A stretch of DNA of 21,128 nucleotides from assembly GCA_934338065.1 (NCBI GenBank), contig CAKRGX010000023.1, positions 1 to 21,128 on the forward strand, in the 5' to 3' direction. This DNA comes from an uncultured Eubacterium sp. GTDB taxonomy: Bacteria > Bacillota > Clostridia > Lachnospirales > Lachnospiraceae. A model generated the notes under the pieces. It made no database searches, had not been told where the DNA came from, and worked only from the letters and a program-made list of their open reading frames with translations. The first letter of the stretch is position 1; every line of letters starts with the position of its first letter. Positions 5,998 to 13,571 of the stretch are shown here, piece by piece. The position numbers and the translations under genes were made by a program.

Positions 5998-8511
5998 ATG
6001 AGCAAGACATCAAAACATGTCACAAAAGTGATGGCCTCTGTCCTTTCACTGGCTATGGTAGTGACATCTTTGAGCGTTACAGGAACAGTTTCTGAAGCAA
6101 AAGCTAAAGTTAAATCTGTGAAAGTAACAAGCCCCGTTACAAACGGAGGTAAGCTGGTTTTGAAAAAAGGCCAGAAAAAGAGAATTAAAGTAAAGGTAAC
6201 AAAGTCTGGTAAAGCCAGCAAAAAAGTTACATACAAATCAAGTAACAATAAAGTGGCTAAAATTGTAAAGTCAAAGGGAAAAGTTTTCGTTAAGGCAGTA
6301 GGTAAAAAGAATAAGACTGCTAAGATTACGATCACTTCAAAGGCTAACAAGAAAAAGAAAGCTACCTTGAAGATCAAGATCGGCACGCCGATCAAGAAGG
6401 TATCCGTAAGTAAATGGAAAATTACAACAAGTGTAACAAGCAAAAAAGAAGCAGATGCGTCAAAGCGTACGAAGAAGACAAACAAGACCGTTAAGTTTGT
6501 TTCTACAAAGAAAACAAAAATGGTTCTGTCTGAGAAGTATGACGATGAAGTGGCAGATACGGAAAACAGCCAGCTTGCTACGATCAGCGTAAAATATTCC
6601 CCAACAAAAGTTGGATATAAGGGAATGAAATGGAAGATCGCAAATAAGAAGATTGCTTATGTTTCACCATATGGTGTAGTTGCTCCTGCTAAACCGGGTA
6701 CTACAAAAATCTATGGATATACCAAAGATGGTACAAACAAAAAAGTAACGATCAACCTGACAGTAAAGGCAAAACCTGTACTGGCAACACCGACACCTAA
6801 CTATGAGCCGGAAGATACAAGAACAAAGACAGTTGTTGAAAACTTCGAAGATTATCCGGAAGGCTATAACTGGGAAAGTGATGAAATGCAGGGAACAGCC
6901 GGAAAAGCAACTAAGGGTAGTGAGTATGTTGACAAAAATGTTGGTAAGATGACCGTTGTTAAGGATCCTGAAAATCCAAATAACAAGTGCTTGAAGATTG
7001 AGTACAATGGTGATACTCAGGCATATGATTATGCGCCAATCTTTAACCTCAGTCTGAAGAAAGCGTTAGATGAGTATTCAGGTATCATGGTTCAGTCCCG
7101 TGTAGTTGCTAACAATACCGGCGACTGCCAGCATAAAACAGTTGCAGCATATTTTAGTAAATACAAATCTATCACACCAAAGTATTACTTTGACACATCT
7201 CTGACGAAAGATGATGCTAAAAAGAAAGGTGTAGACGAAGATTTAGTTAAGTTCAGTACAGATGCGTCTCATGCAACAGGTAAGGATGAAACTTACAATG
7301 TTAAGGGCGGCGAGTTCGATAACATGACTTATAATAACAAGTCGTTCCCTATGTTCTATAATGACTGGTCCAAAGAAGGTGGTAAGATTGCCAAGAACCG
7401 TTCAGTAGGATTTAAGGAAACTGAAAATGACAGTTATAAAGCAGGATGGCATCAGAACAAACTTGGATTTAATAAGGGTAACATCACAGAAGAGGGAGTA
7501 TTGAGCAATAGAAAAGTATCTATGGTTATTGGTAGTACATATTCTGGCGCTTACAACAATGCAAGCCTGACACTGTATCTGGATGATATTACTCTTCTGG
7601 AAGGTGAAACACCATGCACAAGTGTGAAGTTAAACAACACACCTACTAAGATTGCTAAAGGTATGAAGATGTCGATTGCAAAAGAGGACATTGTATATGA
7701 GCCGAAAGAAACAACACAGACACAGTTGACCTGGTCATCCAGCAATGAGAAAGTTGTTACGATCGATGGTGCTAAGTCCAGCCCGGTTATTGAGGCAATT
7801 GGTACCGGTAAAGCAACAATAAAAGCAGTTGTTACAAAGAACCCATCGGTATCCATGAGCTTTGATATCGAAGTGTTTGAGCCTAAGATGGCGACAAGTG
7901 ATCTGCCAATCGATCTGACGAAAGTTAAAATTCTTCCGAAAAAAGCTGAGGGAGACACAACAACTAAAGTATTCTCATCATTTGAGAACTATCAGCAGAC
8001 AGCAACCGGTCTGAATATTACATTCGGTGAGGCAAACAATGATCATATTGTTTTGGATCTTGGACAGGCATATGATATGACACAGTACAAAGGCTTTAAC
8101 ATTGTTGGTGAAGCATCCGATCAGATGAGTATGGAATTGTACTCAGAGAATGTTGACTTCAATCAGGATAACTGGTGGATCAATCAGGTAGAGTATGCTG
8201 CGTATCCATTCTTCGGTGGTTCTCATGCACAACGTTCCTTCGAAGGAACAAGTTATGGTGAACGTGGTGTGGAGGAAAATCTTTGGGCTAACTGGATTGC
8301 TACTCCTACAGCACCATCAACGGCAGTTCCTGGCGGTGATATGACAAATGTTCGTTATATCGTATTTAAAGCAAATAAATATGATACGGCATTGCATGAA
8401 CACAAATGGCTTGTGAAGAGTCTTACATTTAAGACACAAGAATTTGTAAACAAAAACCCAACCGATGCCGAGATTGAAGCAAATGGCGGCAAATGGTTTG
8501 AAAAAAAATAA
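5998..8511 (+). CDS. Secreted multi-domain Ig-like/beta-sandwich protein (orphan 1)
   Basis: This 837-residue protein has no enzyme domain I recognise. Residues 1-34 are a signal peptide (basic start, hydrophobic core, cleavage near VSEA). Residues 35-128 form a lysine-rich Big_2-like module with 33 Lys in 94 residues and no Asp or Glu. A second Ig-like segment spans about 131-257. After a short TPTP linker, residues 276-536 look like a jelly-roll carbohydrate-binding-type domain ending in LTLYLDDITLLEGE. A classical Big_2 domain (about 540-627, LTWSSSNEKVVTIDG) and a second, aromatic-rich beta-sandwich (about 640-815, with YDMTQYKGFNIVGEA and DNWWINQ) follow. No LPXTG, SLH, dockerin or lipobox is visible. 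It shares its architecture with the next gene. I infer a surface polysaccharide-binding or scaffold role; the function is unproven. Confidence 0.85.
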   Translation: MSKTSKHVTKVMASVLSLAMVVTSLSVTGTVSEAKAKVKSVKVTSPVTNGGKLVLKKGQKKRIKVKVTKSGKASKKVTYKSSNNKVAKIVKSKGKVFVKAVGKKNKTAKITITSKANKKKKATLKIKIGTPIKKVSVSKWKITTSVTSKKEADASKRTKKTNKTVKFVSTKKTKMVLSEKYDDEVADTENSQLATISVKYSPTKVGYKGMKWKIANKKIAYVSPYGVVAPAKPGTTKIYGYTKDGTNKKVTINLTVKAKPVLATPTPNYEPEDTRTKTVVENFEDYPEGYNWESDEMQGTAGKATKGSEYVDKNVGKMTVVKDPENPNNKCLKIEYNGDTQAYDYAPIFNLSLKKALDEYSGIMVQSRVVANNTGDCQHKTVAAYFSKYKSITPKYYFDTSLTKDDAKKKGVDEDLVKFSTDASHATGKDETYNVKGGEFDNMTYNNKSFPMFYNDWSKEGGKIAKNRSVGFKETENDSYKAGWHQNKLGFNKGNITEEGVLSNRKVSMVIGSTYSGAYNNASLTLYLDDITLLEGETPCTSVKLNNTPTKIAKGMKMSIAKEDIVYEPKETTQTQLTWSSSNEKVVTIDGAKSSPVIEAIGTGKATIKAVVTKNPSVSMSFDIEVFEPKMATSDLPIDLTKVKILPKKAEGDTTTKVFSSFENYQQTATGLNITFGEANNDHIVLDLGQAYDMTQYKGFNIVGEASDQMSMELYSENVDFNQDNWWINQVEYAAYPFFGGSHAQRSFEGTSYGERGVEENLWANWIATPTAPSTAVPGGDMTNVRYIVFKANKYDTALHEHKWLVKSLTFKTQEFVNKNPTDAEIEANGGKWFEKK

Positions 8512-8527
8512 TTTCACTTAGTTGTCA

Positions 8528-8562
8528 AAGCGGGTTTTCTGCCTGAGGCAGGAAATCTGCTT
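8528..8562 (+). other. Strong stem-loop between orphan 1 and orphan 2, without a T tract
   Basis: A continuous 16-bp stem (8528-8543 with 8547-8562, a few G-U pairs) closes a TGA loop; TTGT/ACAA can extend it outward. It is followed by AACAAATAAAAACA rather than a T run, so it is not a standard terminator on either strand. The ribosome site of orphan 2 (AGGAGGT, 8584-8590) follows 21 bases later. It may stabilise or delimit mRNA segments within an operon; this is inference. Confidence 0.55.
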
Positions 8563-8597
8563 AACAAATAAAAACAAAAAAATAGGAGGTAACAGTT

Positions 8598-10493
8598 TTG
8601 AAAAAGAATATCAAATCTGTAGTAGCGAAATCATTGGCTGTCGTTATGGCATTCAGTGTTGCGGCAATTGCGCCAGGTACTGATTCTGACGCAGCAAGCA
8701 AAAAACCTGGTTTGGCTAAAAAGGCAACTGTTAATGTTGGAAAAACAAAGACAATAAAGGTTACAGGCAAGGCTAAGGTTAAGAAAACAACATGGTCTTT
8801 GAATAAGGCTGGTAAGAAAGTAGTTTCTCTTAGTGCTAAGAAAGCAAAGAGTGTTAAGGTTAAAGGTAAGAAAACTGGAAAAGCTACTTTGACTGCAAAG
8901 ATTAAGGTGGGAAAGAAAACTTACAAGAAAAAATGTAAGATTACAGTAAAGAAGGCTGTTGTAAGCGTTGCACCAACAGCAAATACAGCAACAAAAGCAC
9001 CAAGTACAAAGGCTCCGCTTAATAACAATACACCGGCACCTACAGCGAATCCTGGAAGCAACAAAGTTGGTGTTGTAAATGGTCAGAAAGTTGACGAGAG
9101 CCAGACTTATAGCATTCCTCTTACAGAGTTGAATGAAACTACTTTGACAAGTATGGCTAAGAGACCTGAGGGTTCAGATGAAGTAGCTTCTTACACAACT
9201 TTCACAAAGAACGGTGTAAACTTCACAGCTACAAAAGATTATAACTCTGGTGTTTCTTTCTATATTAATCCATGTACGAACGAGAACCAGTTAGTTGAGC
9301 TTTCTCGTGGTGAGGGATATCTTGGATTCCAGGATGCACAGAAAGATATGTCTGATTATGACTATATCCGTGTTGAACTGACATCTGAGAACGAGATGAA
9401 CTTCCGTACATACAATGGTTACGATGCATTGGAGAGTGAGAGCTTCCCAGGTTCCTGCACAACTGAGACATATGAAGCTAAATGGGTAGGACCTGTTGCA
9501 ACAAATGACTATCTGGAGGAAGACGGTGGCACTGGTAAGCATGTAAAAGATGCATATCAGAAACGTACGGTATTTATTCCGATTGCAGACCTTGTTGCAG
9601 GTAAAGGATCGGAAGCTGGTTCTGGCTGTGACTTCTCTACAATTACAGCTATTGCAATCAGTCCACAGCGTGAGAACATTGAAGCAACGATTCACTCTAT
9701 CGACTTTGTAAAAGTTGAGAGAACAAACAAAGTAACGTCTATCAACGTGGCATGTAAGGATGCTGATGGAAATGACAAGACTGTTATCGCTAACAACAAA
9801 GCTGCAACATTGACAGCAACGGTTGGCCCTGACAATGCTTCCCGTAAGATCGTTAAATGGACATCTAGTGACGAATCTTTGGCTACGATTGATTTCCAGG
9901 GTAACATTCTTGCTAACAATAAAGATAAGACTGGTGAAGTTACCTTCACAGCAACAGCAACAGATGGAAGTGGCGTAGCTGGTTCTATTAAGCTGAAGAT
10001 TGGTGATGATACAGTTGTTCCGGCAGTAGTTGAGACTCAGAAAGTTGATTTCACAAACGCTGGTGTTACAGTACCGGAAGGTGCTACAAAAGCCGCTGAT
10101 GCAATTAAATTTAAAGCAGGTTCTCCGACGGTATATGTAAACTTTAAAGGTTATTTAGATACTAAGAATATCGACCTTTCTAAGTACGATGCAATCGAAG
10201 TTACATGGGAAGTGCAGGATGCAGCTGGTAAGGCTATCGAGTCTTATGAGTCAGATGCGCCAACAAATGGAAAAGTTGCTTTTGCTGCAGCTGGAAATTT
10301 GAATGGCCATAGTGATGGATTTGCTCAGTTGCCAGTTAGTTCTTACACAGGAGAGACTCAGACTTTGACTATCTCTAATGTAGAATCAGAAAATGTAGCA
10401 AAAATTGCCGGATTTAATCTTCAGTTGATGGACAAAATCCCAGCAACATATTCTATCGTAGTTAAAGAAGTTAAATTCGTAAAAAATGCATAA
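8598..10493 (+). CDS. Secreted multi-domain Ig-like/beta-sandwich protein (orphan 2)
   Basis: This 631-residue protein starts at TTG, seven bases after a perfect AGGAGGT. Residues 1-33 are a signal peptide. Residues 35-119 are the lysine-rich Ig-like module, with 32 Lys in 85 residues and no acidic residue. Residues 120-158 are a Thr/Ala/Pro/Asn linker. Residues 160-375 look like a beta-sandwich with the segment KDMSDYDYIRVELTSE (249-264). Residues 376-468 are a Big_2 domain (VKWTSSDESLATID). Residues 478-630 are a second beta-sandwich with IDLSKYDAIEVTWEV (525-539). The layout mirrors orphan 1 without its extra Ig-like segment, so the two are probably old duplicates with diverged binding modules. 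No catalytic motif or anchor is seen. It is likely co-transcribed with orphan 1 and ends before a strong terminator. Confidence 0.85.
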   Translation: MKKNIKSVVAKSLAVVMAFSVAAIAPGTDSDAASKKPGLAKKATVNVGKTKTIKVTGKAKVKKTTWSLNKAGKKVVSLSAKKAKSVKVKGKKTGKATLTAKIKVGKKTYKKKCKITVKKAVVSVAPTANTATKAPSTKAPLNNNTPAPTANPGSNKVGVVNGQKVDESQTYSIPLTELNETTLTSMAKRPEGSDEVASYTTFTKNGVNFTATKDYNSGVSFYINPCTNENQLVELSRGEGYLGFQDAQKDMSDYDYIRVELTSENEMNFRTYNGYDALESESFPGSCTTETYEAKWVGPVATNDYLEEDGGTGKHVKDAYQKRTVFIPIADLVAGKGSEAGSGCDFSTITAIAISPQRENIEATIHSIDFVKVERTNKVTSINVACKDADGNDKTVIANNKAATLTATVGPDNASRKIVKWTSSDESLATIDFQGNILANNKDKTGEVTFTATATDGSGVAGSIKLKIGDDTVVPAVVETQKVDFTNAGVTVPEGATKAADAIKFKAGSPTVYVNFKGYLDTKNIDLSKYDAIEVTWEVQDAAGKAIESYESDAPTNGKVAFAAAGNLNGHSDGFAQLPVSSYTGETQTLTISNVESENVAKIAGFNLQLMDKIPATYSIVVKEVKFVKNA

Positions 10494-10520
10494 ATAGCAT
10501 TTGGTAAAGGTATATGATAA

Positions 10521-10566
10521 GGTCTGTTCTGCCGGCACATTGTTGTTGGCAGGACAGACCATTTTC
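10521..10566 (+). terminator. Intrinsic terminator after orphan 2
   Basis: GGTCTGTTCTGCC (10521-10533) pairs with GGCAGGACAGACC (10548-10560) in a 13-bp stem with one G-U pair, followed by ATTTTCT. The loop is 14 bases. Confidence 0.85.
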
Positions 10567-10611
10567 TGTATGTAGGATAAATAGAAAACATTTGCAGCGA
10601 GGAGATAAAAA

Positions 10612-11112
10612 GTGAAAGTAATCAGTAAGCAGCGTAATAGCCGGATGTGTTTTATCTGCGGGATGGATAATCCGATCGGTATGCATGCACAATTCTATAA
10701 CATGGAGGATGGAAGTGTTGTGACTCCCCTTTGTTTTAAGGAAGAACATCAGAGCTTTCCAGGGCGTGTTCATGGTGGTCTGATCTCGACAATTCTGGAT
10801 GAAATGGGATTACGTGCTCTATGGACAGATGGGGACGAGCGTCAATTTGGTGTAACCATGTCTCTTGATGTTAAGTTTCGTAAACCTGTTCCCTATGACG
10901 AGAATATTTTCGGCAGAGGAAGGCTGGTTCGGGAAACAAGTAAATTTTTTGCGATTGATACGGATATTATTGATGGTGAAGGAAACACATTAGCAAATGC
11001 ACAGGTGAGATATATAAAGCTTGATGCCAATGTAATTAGTGACGGTGTTGATCCACACAAAGAAATGTGTTATCTGATTGAGGATGATGTTAAGGAATTA
11101 GGTGCATGGTAA
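10612..11112 (+). CDS. PaaI-family hotdog-fold thioesterase
   Basis: This 166-residue protein resembles hotdog-fold acyl-CoA thioesterases of the PaaI/YbgC type. CFICGMDNPIGM (13-24) is an N-terminal signature of one PaaI subgroup. FPGRVHGGLISTILDEMG (49-66) contains the HGG motif and the helix acid (Asp63, Glu64) expected at the active site. MSLDVKFRKPVP (83-94) and ETSKFFAIDTDI (108-119) are strands of the fold. It starts at GTG with CGAGGAG seven bases upstream. No signal peptide is present, so it is cytoplasmic, unlike its neighbours; the acyl substrate cannot be inferred. A weak promoter (TTGGCA at 10546, TATGTA at 10569, 17 apart) would overlap the preceding terminator. Confidence 0.85.
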   Translation: MKVISKQRNSRMCFICGMDNPIGMHAQFYNMEDGSVVTPLCFKEEHQSFPGRVHGGLISTILDEMGLRALWTDGDERQFGVTMSLDVKFRKPVPYDENIFGRGRLVRETSKFFAIDTDIIDGEGNTLANAQVRYIKLDANVISDGVDPHKEMCYLIEDDVKELGAW

Positions 11113-11254
11113 CAATATAATACAAGTCTTATAGACAGTATTACAAAATAATATAATTGATAATTATATAGTGTAATGAATTATATTTACAAACTTATAG
11201 CAAGGCGCTAAAATAAGAGAGTAAATTTTATAAAAAAGGTTGGAGGACAAAATA

Positions 11255-12475
11255 GTGAAAAAAGAATTTTGCAAAACAATGAGTTATTTTATGACAGCCG
11301 CATTGGTGCTTGGCGTGACACTCCCTTCATCTCTATCAGAGGCAAAGAAGAAAGTGCCTAAGCTTAGTAGTTCCAAAGTAAGCATTAAGATTGGACAGTC
11401 AAAAGTACTTAAAGTAAAAAATACAAAGAAAAAAGTTAAATGGTCTGTCGGTTCAGGGAAAAAGAATGTGTCATTGACAAAAAAGAAAAAAACAAGTGTG
11501 ACAGTTAAAGGGAAAAAGGCCGGTAAAGCTACAGTAATAGCAAAAATCGGCGCAAAAAAAATATCCTGCAAAGTTACTGTCAGCAAAAAAAATTCACAGG
11601 TAAAGGCAACTCCTGTTGCAACGGCAACGACGCCTTCAACGGCAACAGCGACGGCAATGCCAACGGCAACAGCAACAGCAATGGCAACTGTATCTCCGAC
11701 GACAACAGCAGAAGCAACGGCGGCCGCAACTGCAATGGTAAAACCAACATCAACACCAAAACCAACAGTTGCCCCGCAGTATACGCCATCCGTATTTAAG
11801 TATGAGGGGTTGGATCAAAAATGGATTGATGAAAATATTGATAAAACAAAACCGGTTGTAGCTATGAGCTTTGATGATGGACCGGGTACTTATGACAAAT
11901 TTGTTGATTATGGCATGCAGATACAGAAAGCATTAAAAGAAGCTAATGCTCATGCTACATTTTTCTATATTGGTACACACATCAAAAGAGATGAACAGAC
12001 TAAAAACGAAGTAAAAGAGGCATGGAAAGCTGGCTTTGAAGTGGCTAATCATTCTTACGATACTGCTGGATTGAATTCAGCAACAGCAACAATGATCAAA
12101 GACAAAATAGATAAGACGAATAAGCTCCTTTCTGATATAACAGGGTATTCGAAATTCCTGTTCCGTGCACCGAATGTATCATATAGTCAGGCTATGTATG
12201 CGGTGATCGATGCACCATTTATTGATGTGTCAATCTGGAGCAATGATTATCAGGATAAGGTAAATAAAGATGATATTGTTAAAAATGTGACAACTAAATT
12301 AGCAGACGGCGGTATTATCAATATGCATTCTGTTCTTGAAAAAACAGCACAGGCAGTTCCTGAAATTCTGAAGTATTGTAAGGAACATGATTATCAGGTT
12401 GTGAGTGTGTCAGAACTTTTTGCAATCAAGGGAAAAGAATTGATTACAGGTCAAAAATATTATAATGCTAACTAA
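11255..12475 (+). CDS. Secreted polysaccharide deacetylase, CE4 family, with lysine-rich Ig-like module
   Basis: This 406-residue protein probably removes acetyl groups from xylan or another polysaccharide. Residues 1-30 are a signal peptide (cleavage near LSEA). Residues 31-112 are the lysine-rich Ig-like module (29 Lys of 82, no acidic residue). Residues 117-178 are a Thr/Ala/Pro linker. The CE4 domain (about 198-392) has motif 1 SFDDGPG (205-211; catalytic Asp207, metal Asp208), motif 2 NHSYDT (265-270), motif 3 FRAPN (303-307), motif 4 DVSIWSND (324-331) and motif 5 INMHS (His358). In motif 2 the usual second metal histidine, four residues after His266, is Thr270. The GTG start at 11255 follows TTGGAGGA; a TTG at 11240 lies inside that site and is unlikely. 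Peptidoglycan is an alternative substrate, but the xylanase neighbour favours xylan. Confidence 0.88.
   Translation: MKKEFCKTMSYFMTAALVLGVTLPSSLSEAKKKVPKLSSSKVSIKIGQSKVLKVKNTKKKVKWSVGSGKKNVSLTKKKKTSVTVKGKKAGKATVIAKIGAKKISCKVTVSKKNSQVKATPVATATTPSTATATAMPTATATAMATVSPTTTAEATAAATAMVKPTSTPKPTVAPQYTPSVFKYEGLDQKWIDENIDKTKPVVAMSFDDGPGTYDKFVDYGMQIQKALKEANAHATFFYIGTHIKRDEQTKNEVKEAWKAGFEVANHSYDTAGLNSATATMIKDKIDKTNKLLSDITGYSKFLFRAPNVSYSQAMYAVIDAPFIDVSIWSNDYQDKVNKDDIVKNVTTKLADGGIINMHSVLEKTAQAVPEILKYCKEHDYQVVSVSELFAIKGKELITGQKYYNAN
11606..11743 (+). repeat. Low-complexity Thr/Ala linker repeat in the CE4 gene
   Basis: Imperfect repeats of hexamers such as GCAACG, GCAACA and ACGGCA encode a Thr-Ala-rich linker (residues about 118-163). 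Near-identical short units make it prone to slippage or recombination, so linker length may vary between strains. A similar but shorter stretch lies in the GH10 gene (13953-14066). Confidence 0.65.
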
Positions 12476-12490
12476 ATTTTAGAACCATAT

Positions 12491-12564
12491 AAAAGAAGTT
12501 CATTTGTTTGAGGAACAGAATAACATCTTATGTTAAACTATCTTGCAGATGAACTTCTTTTTGT
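12491..12564 (+). terminator. Long-stem terminator after the CE4 gene
   Basis: AAAAGAAGTTCATTTG (12491-12506) pairs with 12546-12561 in a 16-bp stem ending in a T run. The large loop contains a smaller hairpin, TAACAT/ATGTTA (12521-12535). Because the stem starts with AAAAGAAG, it could act in both directions. Confidence 0.75.
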
Positions 12565-12566
12565 AT

Positions 12567-12595
12567 TTGCCAGCGTCATGCATGTGTGGTAATAT
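12567..12595 (+). promoter_or_regulatory. Promoter for the patatin-like gene
   Basis: TTGCCA (12567-12572) and TAATAT (12590-12595) are 17 bases apart, directly after the CE4 terminator. The leader would be about 20 bases. Confidence 0.5.
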
Positions 12596-12622
12596 AAAAC
12601 CATAAGGAAAGGAGTATGACGT

Positions 12623-13459
12623 ATGACGGGTATTGTATTAGAGGGAGGGACGTTTCGACCGATTTACAGTTGCGGAGTAATGGATGCTTTATTATCGGAA
12701 AACATTTTGCTTCCTTATTGTATTGGTGTTTCTGCGGGAATTGCGGATGGCGTTTCTTATATTTCCAAACAGCCGCAGAGAAATCTGGAAATTATGCAAA
12801 AATATCGAAATGACAAGCGGTATATGAGCAGGACAAATTGGAAAAAGAACAAAAGTATATTTGGATTGGATTTTGTGTTTGATGAGATTCCTAATGAACT
12901 TGTTCCGTTTGACATGGAGACTTTTCGTTCCTATCAGGGAACATGCCTTGTTGGTGTAACCAATGCGGCGACCGGAAAGATGGAATATAAGAATGCGATG
13001 GATATGGACAAGCAGTTTACTATGTTGCGGGCTACTTGTGCGCTGCCAATGTTTTTTCCTGCTATTGAGTTGGATGGCAGAAAATACTATGATGGCGGCT
13101 TAAAGGATCCGATACCGGTGAGAAAAGCTCTGGCGGACGGTTGTGACAAAGTTATTATTGTACTCACACAGCCGAAGGGGTATATTAAAAAACTAGGTAA
13201 ATATGACAAAATGGGTGCAAGGATGCTGGGAAGGAAATATCCGGAGATTAAACGTGCGATTTTAAGCCGTCCGGATCGTTATAATCAAGAAGTAAGATTC
13301 TGTGAGCAGCTAGTAAAAGAAGGCACTGCGATGATCTTTCGTCCTAATCATCTCCTGAATAGTTTTGAAAGCGATGTGCGCAAGCTGGAAATGGCATACT
13401 GGCATGGATATCGTATGACAAAAGAGAGAATGAAGAAAATTAAAAACTTTATTTCATGA
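12623..13459 (+). CDS. Patatin-like phospholipase/acyl hydrolase, YjjU-like
   Basis: This 278-residue protein has the patatin fold with a Ser-Asp dyad: GVSAG (35-39, Ser37) and DGG (157-159, Asp157) followed by PIPVRKA. CALPMFFPA (139-147) is also typical of the family. It hydrolyses acyl esters, probably of membrane lipids. The oxyanion-loop sequence is EGGTFRP (7-13) where most relatives have a GGGxRG form. The start is the ATG at 12623, eight bases after GGAG; the ATG at 12616 is only one base after it and out of frame. It has no signal peptide, so it acts in the cytoplasm or at the inner membrane face. It sits between two secreted xylan-type enzymes but shares no domain with them, so a functional link is doubtful. 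Confidence 0.87.
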   Translation: MTGIVLEGGTFRPIYSCGVMDALLSENILLPYCIGVSAGIADGVSYISKQPQRNLEIMQKYRNDKRYMSRTNWKKNKSIFGLDFVFDEIPNELVPFDMETFRSYQGTCLVGVTNAATGKMEYKNAMDMDKQFTMLRATCALPMFFPAIELDGRKYYDGGLKDPIPVRKALADGCDKVIIVLTQPKGYIKKLGKYDKMGARMLGRKYPEIKRAILSRPDRYNQEVRFCEQLVKEGTAMIFRPNHLLNSFESDVRKLEMAYWHGYRMTKERMKKIKNFIS

Positions 13460-13503
13460 AGCGGGATATGTCAATATTATTGCCAAATAGGTCAATGGAA
13501 AAG

Positions 13504-13514
13504 CTATCTGATAG
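13504..13514. promoter_or_regulatory. Small palindrome in the GH10 upstream region
   Basis: CTATCTGATAG is a palindrome around one central base. It overlaps the spacer of a weak promoter candidate whose -10 box would be TATACT (13518-13523). The rest of 13460-13571 holds only the strong AAAGGAGG-type ribosome site of the GH10 gene. No terminator for the patatin-like gene is seen. Confidence 0.3.
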
Positions 13515-13571
13515 TGATATACTTAATATACTTGTTTCTACATTTAAACATAAAAAAAGGAGGAAAAAAGA

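Noticed and set aside
5949..6485. Minus-strand frame rich in Phe/Leu that looks like a membrane protein
   Set aside because: It is the complement of the lysine-rich module: AAA/AAG codons read backwards give Phe/Leu. The same explains frames opposite 8600, 11300 and 13600.
8528..8562. Intrinsic terminator after orphan 1
   Set aside because: The stem is strong, but no T tract follows on either strand.
11240..11254. TTG start for the CE4 protein
   Set aside because: The TTG lies inside the TTGGAGGA ribosome site of the GTG at 11255.
12616..12813. Alternative frame starting at ATG 12616
   Set aside because: It is one base from the Shine-Dalgarno sequence and encodes nothing recognisable, whereas the frame from 12623 is a full patatin-like protein.
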